Source: Candidatus Saccharimonadota bacterium (GTDB lineage Bacteria; Patescibacteriota; Saccharimonadia; Saccharimonadales; UBA4665). From it: a DNA stretch of 41,831 nucleotides. A program made the translations under genes and the position numbers. This document shows positions 8,072 to 16,106 of the stretch, in pieces. The stretch covers positions 1-41,831 of the forward strand of contig JAGQNT010000211.1 in assembly GCA_020427965.1 (NCBI GenBank), written 5' to 3'. The notes beneath the pieces are model-generated. The model was not told the origin of the DNA and ran no database searches. It saw only the letters and a list, made by a program, of their open reading frames with translations. The stretch's first letter is position 1. Each line of letters begins with the position of its first letter.

Positions 8072-8077
8072 TATACT
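8072..8077 (+). promoter_or_regulatory. -10 element TATACT of the DUF1801 gene
   Basis: TATACT ends 6 nt before the ATG at 8084, predicting a leaderless transcript. The -35 region is weak. Confidence 0.55.
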
Positions 8078-8083
8078 CTGCTT

Positions 8084-8431
8084 ATGGTAAGCGTTGATGA
8101 ATATTTAGCAGGCACCAGTGCTCCTAACAGGGAGGCCCTGGAACGCATACGACGGGTCATCAAACAGTCTCTGCCTGACGCCATCGAACAGATGAGCTAC
8201 GGTATACCGGGCTTCAAGTATCAGGGTAAATACCTCTGTGGCTATGCGGCGTTCAAAAACCACCTCAGCTTTTTTCCGGCCAGTAATGCTATCGCTGAAC
8301 TACATGATGAACTAGCGGGCTATAAGCTGTCGAAGGGAACTATCCAGTTTACGCTTGATAATCAGATACCAGAACCACTTCTGGTCAAATTGCTGGCGGT
8401 GCGCCGCAGCGAAATCGAATCTAAGAAATAA
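8084..8431 (+). CDS. DUF1801 (YdhG/YjbR-like) small protein
   Basis: 115 residues matching the DUF1801 pattern: VDEYLAG at the start, LERIRRVIKQSLPDAIEQMSYGIPGF, a YLCGYAAFKNHLSFFP strand block, then LSKGTIQFTLDNQIPEPLLVKLLAVRRSE. The fold is related to CyaY/YjbR-like proteins; a frataxin-like iron function has been proposed for relatives but the family remains poorly characterised. It stands alone between the sulfur operon and the GC-rich island, and its stop codon lies about ten bases from where the base composition changes. Confidence 0.82.
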   Translation: MVSVDEYLAGTSAPNREALERIRRVIKQSLPDAIEQMSYGIPGFKYQGKYLCGYAAFKNHLSFFPASNAIAELHDELAGYKLSKGTIQFTLDNQIPEPLLVKLLAVRRSEIESKK

Positions 8432-8444
8432 CGTTGATGTGCTA

Positions 8445-8498
8445 GGCGGCGACCGGTGGGTGATCCCTGGGAGGGACCAGCATCCACCGGCCACCGCC
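8445..8498. other. Large intergenic stem-loop at the left end of the GC-rich island
   Basis: Arms 8445-8459 and 8484-8498 pair at 13 of 15 positions (GGCGG....CCGGTGG against CCACCGG....CCGCC), and the loop holds a second hairpin TCCCT-GGG-AGGGA. It lies downstream of the minus-strand PH-domain gene, so it may stop that transcript, although no T-run follows on the minus strand. Confidence 0.6.
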
Positions 8499-8525
8499 AG
8501 CTGCACATCGAGGAGTGGTAAGGAC

Positions 8526-9458
8526 TCAGGCAACCCTGGGTCGGCGCGACAGGTCGACCGCGTCCAGGAAGATCAGCAGGATCTCCTTGGGGCGGGGCAT
8601 CCACGGGATCAGGTTGAACGCTCGATCACCCGCAGATGGGGTATCGGTCTCGAGTCGAGCCGCGTTGACCACCTTCTCGATGATCGATTGCGCGATGTTG
8701 GCGCTGTTGACCGTACGCGTCGCCACGGTGTTGAGTTTGCCCGGTAGCCAGTGCAACGATGCGGGATAGATGCGACCTAGTAGCAGGATCCCATCAGAGA
8801 CCGCGAAGTAGTAGGTGCTCCAATTCACCCACACTGCGAAGAGGAGCACGATCGTCAGCGCTAGCACCACCATGATGATGGTCCAGTCGACGTCGTGCGA
8901 CGGAAGGAGCGAGGCAGGATCGAGGTCCTGCTTACGCTTGCGGTGACGCTTGGCAGTCTGCTGAACGGTCGGCGTACTGGCGGCCCACAGCAAGAAACCG
9001 AGCACGGGGAGCGCCACAGACAAGATCGCAGCAGCCGGAGCCACCCAGACGATCTGATGGCGCCTCGTGATCAGCAAGACGGTGTCCTTGGGTCGGAAGA
9101 AGCTGGTCACTCGCTTCGCAGCCCTGTCGCCGACCCACTGGTGCTCCACCTGCTGACGGACACCGACGCTTGGTGTTGGCTCCGTGCCGCGCGTGACCAG
9201 CAGCCAGACGGTCAGACCGACCAGGGCGATCACCGCGAGCCAGAAGGCCAGCAGGCCGTTGCCGCTCTGCGCCAGCGTCAGCTCGAGCACCAAGAACGCC
9301 AACACGGCAACAAGGCCGATGACCACGATGAATGCCATCCGCATGACACCGTCGAACCGGCTCAGCGGAGCCGATGCAGGCAGGGGCTTGATGACCTCCA
9401 TCGAGGGCGGTGGAGTTGAGACCGCAGGGACATCCTGCGTGTTATCGTTGGGGTCCAT
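8526..9458 (-). CDS. Membrane-anchored bacterial PH-domain protein
   Basis: 310 residues from the ATG at 9456-9458, chosen because GAGGAG lies 8 bases upstream; a GTG three codons earlier would overlap that site. Four hydrophobic segments occur as two pairs (about 40-60 and 70-90, then 140-160 and 195-215). After the last comes YYFAVSDGILLLGRIYPASLHWLPGKLNTVATRTVNSANIAQ, the strand order of bPH2/YdbS-like domains, where a membrane-following PH domain begins with a Y-x-V-T/S-D-x-x-L motif. The region between the pairs (EHQWVGDRAAKRVTSFFRPKDTVLLITRRH) could be a second degenerate PH unit. It is divergent from the secretion genes with similar codon use. Function unknown. Confidence 0.65.
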   Translation of the reverse strand: MDPNDNTQDVPAVSTPPPSMEVIKPLPASAPLSRFDGVMRMAFIVVIGLVAVLAFLVLELTLAQSGNGLLAFWLAVIALVGLTVWLLVTRGTEPTPSVGVRQQVEHQWVGDRAAKRVTSFFRPKDTVLLITRRHQIVWVAPAAAILSVALPVLGFLLWAASTPTVQQTAKRHRKRKQDLDPASLLPSHDVDWTIIMVVLALTIVLLFAVWVNWSTYYFAVSDGILLLGRIYPASLHWLPGKLNTVATRTVNSANIAQSIIEKVVNAARLETDTPSAGDRAFNLIPWMPRPKEILLIFLDAVDLSRRPRVA

Positions 9459-9512
9459 AGAGACCACTCCTCAATGTGCAAGACTCACGGGAACCTCCCG
9501 GAGACAGTATCA

Positions 9513-9541
9513 GTTATACCGCGCGCCCTTGACAATTTCAA
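9513..9541 (-). promoter_or_regulatory. Promoter of the PH-domain gene
   Basis: Minus-strand -35 TTGAAA (complement of 9536-9541), 17-base spacer, -10 TATAAC (complement of 9513-9518). It would give a leader of about 48 bases with a GAGGAG site. Confidence 0.55.
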
Positions 9542-9751
9542 ACAAATACGACGCTCATGCTTGCGAGAGCTAACAGATAATGTTACGGTAAATGTAAACA
9601 AAACCTTCGGGGGATAAAGCTCGATATCTGTTCGATTTCGATGCTGATGCTACTGACTCTTCGTAACTGACCTTGACCAGCCATCAACATGGAAACCGGA
9701 CAAAAATCCGGCTCTGTTACTCGCCTAAACTCCGAGTACCCGTGTTGCGTT

Positions 9752-9801
9752 GCTTTTTGCCGCTGTGCTGACTAGTACTAGCCGGTGCGGCGGCAAAAAC
9801 C
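9752..9801. repeat. 50-base imperfect palindrome centred on CTAGTACTAG
   Basis: The central 10-mer 9772-9781 is a perfect palindrome. Flanking 20-base arms (9752-9771, 9782-9801) match as reverse complements at 14 positions, including a perfect TTTTTGCCGC/GCGGCAAAAA block; four of the six differences would still form G-U pairs in RNA. T-runs are on the 5' side, so it does not look like an intrinsic terminator. Confidence 0.75.
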
Positions 9802-9848
9802 AAAGCCATGGGTAGCTCGTCGCAGAACAGGCTGCAGCGACAGAGATA

Positions 9849-9873
9849 GCGTTCATTAACAGTTCATTGGTTC
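9849..9873 (+). promoter_or_regulatory. Putative operator site A of the island
   Basis: Contains two GTTCATT copies 11 bases apart, the second continuing as GTTCATTGGTTC (9862-9873). The same 12 bases, preceded in both cases by GCGTTCA, occur in inverted orientation after the SCO6880-like gene. It sits about 55 bases upstream of the ParA-like gene. Confidence 0.5.
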
Positions 9874-9927
9874 AAAACAAACACGCTATTTCACCCAACA
9901 ACTACGAGTGACCCGAAGGGGGTTACC

Positions 9928-11418
9928 ATGTCGAACTCGGGATCAACGGCCGCCGGACCGGACGACGCCCACTGGGGCGTGCAGACCACGGCCGAAGGCA
10001 GCCCGACCCCCCAGGGGGTTACCGTGCCCATGCCTCGTCAGACGCATGTGGGCGGAGGTGCCAAGCCCGCCAAGGGTGGCCGACGACGCAGGGCAACAGG
10101 AACAGCGAACCCGGCCATCACGACACCAGTCCCGCCATCACCCCAGCCTGGCGTAGACCAGCCGCCCGACTCGCAGCCCGACCCGAAGGAGCTCACGCTT
10201 CCCGCTGGTGTCGAGCCGCCGACCATGGGAATGCCCAGGTTCTGGATGTGGTGGAACATCCGTTTCAACCGACAGGACCCGAACAACCCGGGCTACCTGC
10301 TGGTACCGGCACCCAACGCCAAGGAGGTGGCCTACCGCCAGGAGCGCGACTTCCTGGGCGCGGTCCAGAGTGCCAAGACCGACCTGGTCGTCCAGTACCG
10401 GACGCGTCACACGGCGATCATCCTGGTCGTCAACAGCAAGGGCGGTGGCTCCAAGACCACCACGACCAACTGGTCGGCCACGGGTATGCGCATCGAGACC
10501 GGCTGTGAGGTCACGGTGATGGACTCCAACTGGGCCTCCGGCAACGCCGCCCAGCGGTTGCGGTTCCGCAAGGACGAGACCATCTACGACCGCATGGTCG
10601 TCGACAACTTCGGCCTGCTGAGTCGCGATCACAACACCTACGTCGGCCAGGTCAAGGCCAACACCGACGGGGTCCGCTGCATCGCCGCCAAGCGAGTCCA
10701 GAAAGGAGGCTCTGGCAAGCTCAACGCGGGCGAGTACGGGGGGCTGGCCAAGCTCGCCTTCGCCAACTGCGAGTACCTGTGGATCGACACACCCAACGAC
10801 ATCACCAGCGATCAGTTCCTGATGTTGGCCCAGATGGCCACGGTCATCGTCTTCACGGCCAACGTCGCCGAGCCCGACTCGCTGCGTCAGCTGGGTGAGT
10901 CCATGCAGGTCCTGCGCGACTTCGGCCTGGAGGACAAGGTCAACCGGTCGGTCGTGGTCATCAACAACTTGCCCCCGGGCAAGACGGCCAACGACTACCG
11001 CAAGTACCAGCACGAGGTCGACATCCACAACAACGACGAGGTGACCACGGAGTTCCCGGGCCACAAGGGACCGTGGATGGGCATCCGTCACGACCCGGCC
11101 ATGGCCGATGCCAGGCAGGTGGACTGGTCAGCGCTCCGTCGTGAGACGGCGCAGGACATCCGCCTGTTGAACATCGCCGTCCTGAAGTGCGTGCCCCTCA
11201 AGCCCGTACTGAAGGAGTTGCCGAAGTCCCAGGGAACGCCGGCCCAGCCGACCGCCCCGCCCACGTCCGTTCCGCCGGAACGGTCTGCCGTCGTGACGCC
11301 CCCCAGTGGCGACGCGACACCGGGCCCCGTTCAGAGGCCCACCCAACGATTCGCAACCATCCTGTCCGAGTTCACCGACCCCACCACTGGGGCGGACGGA
11401 CACACGGAGACGGCCTAG
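9928..11418 (+). CDS. ParA/MinD-like P-loop ATPase of the secretion cluster
   Basis: 496 residues; AAGGGGG lies 6 bases before the ATG. The first ~95 residues are Pro/Gly/Lys-rich and probably disordered. The ATPase core starts near residue 160 with ILVVNSKGGGSKTTTT, a deviant Walker A carrying the ParA-type signature Lys but with Ser where KGGxGKT has Gly. It continues with VTVMDSNWASGN (switch I-like), YLWIDTPNDI (Walker B-like) and VVVINNLPPG. The C-terminal ~80 residues are again Pro/Thr-rich. Similar ATPases occur at the head of actinobacterial conjugation-like clusters. A role in positioning the secretion apparatus or its DNA/protein cargo is inferred. Confidence 0.75.
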   Translation: MSNSGSTAAGPDDAHWGVQTTAEGSPTPQGVTVPMPRQTHVGGGAKPAKGGRRRRATGTANPAITTPVPPSPQPGVDQPPDSQPDPKELTLPAGVEPPTMGMPRFWMWWNIRFNRQDPNNPGYLLVPAPNAKEVAYRQERDFLGAVQSAKTDLVVQYRTRHTAIILVVNSKGGGSKTTTTNWSATGMRIETGCEVTVMDSNWASGNAAQRLRFRKDETIYDRMVVDNFGLLSRDHNTYVGQVKANTDGVRCIAAKRVQKGGSGKLNAGEYGGLAKLAFANCEYLWIDTPNDITSDQFLMLAQMATVIVFTANVAEPDSLRQLGESMQVLRDFGLEDKVNRSVVVINNLPPGKTANDYRKYQHEVDIHNNDEVTTEFPGHKGPWMGIRHDPAMADARQVDWSALRRETAQDIRLLNIAVLKCVPLKPVLKELPKSQGTPAQPTAPPTSVPPERSAVVTPPSGDATPGPVQRPTQRFATILSEFTDPTTGADGHTETA

Positions 11419-11438
11419 CCGTCGGAAGGGAGTTCGCT

Positions 11439-11822
11439 ATGACGGACTTCGTGATCGGGGCCGGCGCAAGGCTGTCCTCGAAGCTGCACGGACTGGCGCT
11501 GTTGCCGCTGGTTCTGATCATCGCCGGCAAGGGCGACAAGGACACCTCGCTTGGTGACTTCGTGCCGAGCCCCAGCTTCAACTGGCTGAAGGCGTTCGCG
11601 CCGAAGTTCCAGGAGCTGGGTTCGGCCATCACCGGTGGCATCCTGGTGGCCGCGCTCGTCATGATGATCGCGGCGGGCACCTTCATCATCTTCGCCGGCA
11701 AGGACGAGGAGAAGTACCAGGGTGGTGTCCGCACCGCCATGAACGTCGTGAAGGGCATCCTGATCGTCATCCTGGGACCCTTGCTGGTGACGGTGATCGT
11801 CAGCGCCGTCGTCGCCCTGTAG
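11439..11822 (+). CDS. Small two-helix membrane protein, VirB2/TrbC-pilin-like
   Basis: 127 residues from the ATG at 11439, preceded by GGAAGGGAG. One moderately hydrophobic N-terminal segment (LHGLALLPLVLIIAG) is followed by two strong helices, about residues 65-88 (GSAITGGILVAALVMMIAAGTF) and 103-125 (VVKGILIVILGPLLVTVIVSAVV), separated by a charged turn GKDEEKYQGG. This size and topology, directly before a VirB6-like gene, fit a VirB2/TrbC-type pilin or the small membrane subunit of Gram-positive T4SSs. The assignment rests on position and topology, not on a recognised motif. Confidence 0.55.
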   Translation: MTDFVIGAGARLSSKLHGLALLPLVLIIAGKGDKDTSLGDFVPSPSFNWLKAFAPKFQELGSAITGGILVAALVMMIAAGTFIIFAGKDEEKYQGGVRTAMNVVKGILIVILGPLLVTVIVSAVVAL

Positions 11823-11890
11823 CCCACCTCCCGGTGGCCCCCGTGTGTTCCGGCCCACGGGGGCCACCATCGCAGGAAGGAAATTTTGCC

Positions 11891-13033
11891 ATGACCGCGA
11901 TCAATCGGGTGATGTTGGTGGCGGCCATTCCGCACGTTCCACACATCCCCGTTCCCGGGATTCCATCCGTCAAAGACGTGATGGAGTCCATTCTGAACTT
12001 CTGGGCGGACATGTTGCTAGGTTCGTCCGAGGGCGTCATCAAGGCCATCATCGACATGGCCAGCACGGCGCCGACCGCCGACACGAGCGCCTCCTGGTTC
12101 CTCAGCCTCTACGGTGAGCTGATGGGACTGCTGCTAGTCCTGATGTTCATCGGCATCGCATACCTCGGCTTCAGGACCATGACGGGCAAGGGTGAGCACA
12201 ACCTGCTGACCGCCGTCTCCGGCACCATCAAGTTCCTGGCAGTCCTATGGCTGCTGCCACTGTTTGTCGGTGGCATCGTCTACGCACAGGGCTTCCTGAT
12301 CGAAGTCATCAAGACGACGGCCGTGGTGGATTCGGACTGGTCGGATGCCCTGACGAACCCCTACGGGATCGCCGATCAGCTCGGCAGCATTGCGCTGCGG
12401 TTCCTGACGGTTGTACCCGCGGGCATGCTGTGGCTGTGGCTGGCCGTCGAGTCGCTGGACACCTACATCCTGACCGTGGTGGCCGCAATCGCAGCGCTCT
12501 CGCTCATGACCGGGGAGCCTGGCAAGCCGAAGCGAGTGTTCCGAATCTGTGTCGCCGCCATCGTGTCGTTGGTGATGACGCGTGTGTTCGTGCTGTTCTT
12601 CATGGCACTGGCCGGCCAGGTCATCGCCAACGAAGAGGGTGTTCCCGAGACCGTCAAGGCCGCCCAGGTCTGGTTTACGGTGACCACCTCGAGCATACTT
12701 CCCGTGGTGTTTTTCTGGCTCGGGACCTTCGTGGTATCCCAGATCCAGAACCGCGTGAAGGTCGGCGGAGCCGTCTACACCCGCAGCGATCCCAAGTCCA
12801 CCGAGGCGCGCTCTGATCTGGCATCCCGCCGGAACTCACGCATCGAAGGGGCTAACGGCCGACCGCGGCCGACCGTCGACAAGAAGGCGGTCGTGAAGGA
12901 AGTTGGAGAAACGGTTGTAGTGCATGGCGTGGCAGCACTTGCCACCGCCCAGACCGGTAATCCATCTGCCGGCAAAGCCGTCCACACCGTCCATGCAGCA
13001 ATCCGCGCGAACCGACGCAAGAAAACCGATTAG
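11891..13033 (+). CDS. VirB6/TrbL-like polytopic membrane protein
   Basis: 380 residues from the ATG at 11891, preceded by GAAGGAAA. After an amphipathic N-terminus (HVPHIPVPGIPSVKDVMESIL) come five to six helices between about residues 75 and 300, with the spacing of TrbL/VirB6 channel subunits. The final ~80 residues are soluble, basic and Ala/Val-rich (GRPRPTVDKKAVVKEVGE), ending in RANRRKKTD. In T4SSs VirB6 homologues line the inner-membrane channel. The gene lies between the pilin-like gene and the SCO6880-like gene and is spaced 12 bases before the latter, consistent with one operon. The conserved domain match is by eye only. Confidence 0.65.
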   Translation: MTAINRVMLVAAIPHVPHIPVPGIPSVKDVMESILNFWADMLLGSSEGVIKAIIDMASTAPTADTSASWFLSLYGELMGLLLVLMFIGIAYLGFRTMTGKGEHNLLTAVSGTIKFLAVLWLLPLFVGGIVYAQGFLIEVIKTTAVVDSDWSDALTNPYGIADQLGSIALRFLTVVPAGMLWLWLAVESLDTYILTVVAAIAALSLMTGEPGKPKRVFRICVAAIVSLVMTRVFVLFFMALAGQVIANEEGVPETVKAAQVWFTVTTSSILPVVFFWLGTFVVSQIQNRVKVGGAVYTRSDPKSTEARSDLASRRNSRIEGANGRPRPTVDKKAVVKEVGETVVVHGVAALATAQTGNPSAGKAVHTVHAAIRANRRKKTD

Positions 13034-13045
13034 GAGGTGAAGACC

Positions 13046-14548
13046 ATGTCTGACGTACTGCAAGAGCCGGGCGTGGTTTACACCCACCTGCCGGCACGTC
13101 GTGAAGCTCGACCCATCCGTGATGCCAGCCCCGGCCAGATCCTGTGGCTACTGTGCACCGGTTTGCCGGCCGTGGCGATGCTGGTCATCCACTGGTACGT
13201 GTACGGCCTGGGGTTGCTGGTGATATCGGGTGTCGGCTACTGGCCTTGGTTCTGGGGCCCGGGTTACTACTACCCCCTCGACTGGTTCGACGGCTTCCGG
13301 ATCAAACTCCACAAGAACACCGTCTACAGCGGAGTGGAGAGTTCGGGCCGTAGGCGTCGTAGGAATCGGATCGTCATCGATCTGCGGATCGACGACTTCT
13401 TCAGCGTGCTGGGCACCGTGTACAACGCCAAGCGTCACACTGACACGATCTGGTTCAAGGTCAAGGGGTGGAGGCACGCCAACGACGACGTGGAAGACAT
13501 GTTCGCCGCGCTCCAGCGGTTGAACGATGTCATTAAGCAGGTCATCGCAGTGGTAGGCGGTGACATCTCGTATCAGTTCCTGAACAACCAACGTCCGTGG
13601 GATTCGATTCCCATGCACGAGGACCTGGACGAGAAGTTCCTGCACGAAGATGTCGTCGCAGCCGACCCGGACAAGGAAGACACGGTCGACGCCCGCGGCC
13701 AAGCGCTGATCGACAAGGTGTTCGACGTCGTCAGTGTGAGAGGCGCAGATCCATTGGCCTGCTTCATGCTGACCGTCAAGCGGCCGCACAGTTGGCGGAA
13801 GTTCGACAACGCAGCGGGACGTGGCAAGTTCACGTCTGAACACCTGAACCGGTCGCCGATGATGCGCGTGATGAAGGCCATGGAGTACGGCCTGAACCGC
13901 GCCGGCTTCACGGGCGTGGACATCATGGACTACCCGACGCTCCGCCGCAGTACGCGACGGTCGTGGGACATCAACTACGCCGCCGCCAAGGCCGCCGGGA
14001 TCGACGTGGACGACAAGGCCTCGAGTGTCTGGGCAACCGAGGGGATCAAGATCCACCCCAAGTCCAAGATCCTCGAGATGGACGGCAGCTACCACCGGGT
14101 CTACATGGTCAAGGGCTTCAGGAAGCGGAAGGTGCTCCCTGGGGGTCTGTACCCACTCTTCGTGAACAACCCCGAGTGGGTGACCATCTCGACGCCAAGC
14201 TACACGGTGTCGCGTAGTCTCGAGGAGTTCTTCCTGAAGAAGATCCGCAACGTCCGCAACGCGCTCGAACGAGAGCGATACGAAGGGGGGATGATCGAGG
14301 ACCTCGAGGACATCGAGGCCCGCCTGGAGGCATCGGCCCAAGTCGACCGGCTGTACCTCTCGGGGTCGAGTCCGGTCCGCTTCGGACCAATCATCGTGTG
14401 CAGTGCCACCAGCATCGAGGAACTCCTCCTGACCGAGGAAGAGATGCTGGCCAAGTGCCGCCTGATGAAGATCAGCGTTACCGGCGTTCGAGGGCGGGTG
14501 CGAATCCTCCGCGCCTTCCTGAGCGCAACGCTCGGCTCGCAGATCTGA
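13046..14548 (+). CDS. SCO6880/PrgI-like T4SS protein (VirB4 N-terminal-like domain)
   Basis: 500 residues. The ATG at 13046 is chosen over the GTG at 13037 because AGGAGGT overlaps that GTG and is correctly spaced for the ATG. A PrgI-like pair of hydrophobic segments lies near 30-70 (ILWLLCTGLPAVAMLVIHWY, GYWPWFWGPGYYYPLDW). The remaining ~400 residues are soluble alpha/beta and resemble the N-terminal domain of VirB4/TraC proteins, without a P-loop. The actinobacterial SCO6880 family has this composition and precedes a VirB4-type ATPase gene, exactly as here. The pair therefore looks like a split VirB4: membrane/adaptor part plus motor part. Confidence 0.72.
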   Translation: MSDVLQEPGVVYTHLPARREARPIRDASPGQILWLLCTGLPAVAMLVIHWYVYGLGLLVISGVGYWPWFWGPGYYYPLDWFDGFRIKLHKNTVYSGVESSGRRRRRNRIVIDLRIDDFFSVLGTVYNAKRHTDTIWFKVKGWRHANDDVEDMFAALQRLNDVIKQVIAVVGGDISYQFLNNQRPWDSIPMHEDLDEKFLHEDVVAADPDKEDTVDARGQALIDKVFDVVSVRGADPLACFMLTVKRPHSWRKFDNAAGRGKFTSEHLNRSPMMRVMKAMEYGLNRAGFTGVDIMDYPTLRRSTRRSWDINYAAAKAAGIDVDDKASSVWATEGIKIHPKSKILEMDGSYHRVYMVKGFRKRKVLPGGLYPLFVNNPEWVTISTPSYTVSRSLEEFFLKKIRNVRNALERERYEGGMIEDLEDIEARLEASAQVDRLYLSGSSPVRFGPIIVCSATSIEELLLTEEEMLAKCRLMKISVTGVRGRVRILRAFLSATLGSQI

Positions 14549-14549
14549 A

Positions 14550-14571
14550 GAACCAATGAACAACTGAACGC
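14550..14571 (-). promoter_or_regulatory. Putative operator site B of the island
   Basis: Read on the minus strand this holds GTTCATTGGTTC (complement of 14550-14561), identical to 9862-9873, and GCGTTCA further upstream as at site A. It begins two bases after the stop codon of the SCO6880-like gene, in the largest gap within the secretion genes. Confidence 0.5.
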
Positions 14572-14574
14572 GAT

Positions 14575-14625
14575 GCCCCGGGGCGACGGAACTGGTCCAA
14601 AAGACCACAACTGTCAACCCGGGGC
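14575..14625. other. Nested stem-loop between the SCO6880-like and VirB4-like genes
   Basis: Arms GCCCCGGG (14575-14582) and CCCGGGGC (14618-14625) are perfect complements and enclose GGTC/GACC (14594-14597, 14603-14606). There is no T-run, so it is more likely a processing or stabilising element than an intrinsic terminator. A 13-base palindrome GCATAC-C-GTATGC follows at 14672-14684 and may mark a regulated start for the VirB4 gene. Confidence 0.5.
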
Positions 14626-14716
14626 GCGCTTCACCCAAGCTGTAGAGACAGCTCGACAGTTTGGCAGAGGTGCATACCGTATGCTCCTTAACAACACGCA
14701 TAGAAAGGATGGCGAC

Positions 14717-16093
14717 ATGCCGCAAGCACAAACGCAAACCCTTGCGGGTACCGTCGATCAGACCATGCCCCTGCAGCCTGTCGTCACCACCGGTGTTGGA
14801 CAGGACCGTGGCATCCCTTTGCTGATCAACTCTGAGTCACGCGAGCCGATGGCCTTCGATCCCTGGAACCTCAGGGATGACAAGGAAACCGACTCCAACG
14901 TGTTCGGCGTGATGGCGAAGAAGGGGCACGGTAAGACCACCCTGAACATCGCTATTTCGACCCGGCTTGGTCAGCGACGCGCGGGTAAGAACAGCGAGCG
15001 CAAGATCCGCATCACGATCGATGACCACCGTCGTGACGACGGCACGCCCGAGTACGAGGCCCTGACCAAGTGGTACGACGCCGAGCAGATCAACCTGGCC
15101 GAATTTGGTCTCAACATCCTCGACCCCGAGATGCTGATGACCCTGAGCCAGCAGCTGGGGCTCCTGAAGTCGGTCCTGGGCTATGTGTTCGGCATTCCGC
15201 GCTTCAGCCCCATCATGTCGGAGGCCCTGCGCTACGGGCTGAAGAAGGTGCTGGAGAACTACCCCAAGACCGCTGACCTCAGGGTCATGGCACTCGGTCT
15301 CCGGACACTGAACAGCAAGGAAGTTGCCCGGTTCCGGACCGAGTCGTACATGGAGGCTCAACAGCGTCACACCGATAACCCCAACTTCCAGGCTGAAGTT
15401 CAGCGCCTGAAGAGTGGCGCTGGGCGTTTCAACGAAGCAGGCAAGCTCTATCGCGCCGCCGGGAAGCTGGCGTCGATGATCGAGGACCTGCTTGATGGTG
15501 AGTACGGTGAAATTCTGGGGTCGTCGGGCTCGTTGGCTAAGCGGATGAGCGAGCGGGTCACCTCGTTCGACTACTCCGGCTTGAACGACGAGCAGATCGC
15601 TCTGCTCCAGACAGTCCTGTGGCACTGGAAGACCGCCGCCATCATCAACAAAGACAGGAGGTTCGAATACGACATTGAGGTGCACGACGAGAACTACATG
15701 ATGTGGGCGTTCGAGGTTTACGCGAACTCGATGCACCGCTACCTGAAGCAGATCCGGTCGCGCCAGACCGTGGTCATCATGTCGACTCATCGTCCCTCCG
15801 ACTATGAAACGGTCGGTTCCACCGACAGCCAGCAGTACAAGCAGGCCATGAACATGCTGCACGACATCGCAGGCTGGTTCATCGGCCGGCTCGACCGTGA
15901 CGCAGCTGAAGACATCGGACGTCGCCTCCGCCTGACGGCGGACGAGATCGAGCGCATCCAGCACCTCGAAGTGGGGCACTGGGCGTACAAGATCGGCGAC
16001 AATCCGATCGTCTGGACCGAGTTGGTACTGGTTGAAGAGGAGGAGCTGATGGCTCTGTCCGACTCCGCCAACACCAGCATGGCTATCAAGTAG
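14717..16093 (+). CDS. VirB4/TraC-like secretion ATPase
   Basis: 458 residues from the ATG at 14717 (GAAAGGA upstream; an ATG at 14681 is possible but has no ribosome site). Walker A is AKKGHGKTT near residues 66-74. A Walker-B-like acidic pair is in IEVHDENYMMW near 320, followed by the VirB4/HerA-type SRQTVVIMSTHRPSDYE. The C-terminal WAYKIGDNPIVWTELVL fits the end of the motor domain. VirB4 ATPases energise substrate transfer and pilus assembly at the inner membrane. The usual N-terminal half is missing and appears as the separate upstream gene, so the protein is about half the length of a classical VirB4 (about 800 residues). Confidence 0.75.
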   Translation: MPQAQTQTLAGTVDQTMPLQPVVTTGVGQDRGIPLLINSESREPMAFDPWNLRDDKETDSNVFGVMAKKGHGKTTLNIAISTRLGQRRAGKNSERKIRITIDDHRRDDGTPEYEALTKWYDAEQINLAEFGLNILDPEMLMTLSQQLGLLKSVLGYVFGIPRFSPIMSEALRYGLKKVLENYPKTADLRVMALGLRTLNSKEVARFRTESYMEAQQRHTDNPNFQAEVQRLKSGAGRFNEAGKLYRAAGKLASMIEDLLDGEYGEILGSSGSLAKRMSERVTSFDYSGLNDEQIALLQTVLWHWKTAAIINKDRRFEYDIEVHDENYMMWAFEVYANSMHRYLKQIRSRQTVVIMSTHRPSDYETVGSTDSQQYKQAMNMLHDIAGWFIGRLDRDAAEDIGRRLRLTADEIERIQHLEVGHWAYKIGDNPIVWTELVLVEEEELMALSDSANTSMAIK

Positions 16094-16106
16094 AAGGTGA
16101 GTCATC

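Larger units (their letters stand above)
9459..9927. other. 469-base divergent intergenic region of the island
   Basis: No credible gene. It holds a minus-strand promoter (9513-9541), a small hairpin CCGGA/TCCGG (9696-9711), a 50-base palindrome (9752-9801), a GTTCATT direct repeat with 11-base spacing (9851 and 9862) that is partly shared with 14550-14571, and the AAGGGGG ribosome site of the ParA-like gene. The region is more AT-rich than the genes around it. Confidence 0.6.

Noticed and set aside
9752-9801. Palindrome as an intrinsic terminator
   Set aside because: The T-run lies on the 5' side and an A-run on the 3' side on both strands, opposite to what a terminator needs.
10138-11091. 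Long minus-strand open frame (317 codons) opposite the ParA-like gene
   Set aside because: It is the antisense of a GC-rich gene with G/C third positions, which keeps opposite frames open; its sequence is Val/Leu/Asp-biased and has no motif.
13148-14737. Minus-strand open frame of 529 codons opposite the SCO6880-like gene
   Set aside because: Antisense shadow of the real gene; biased composition and no ribosome site or domain.
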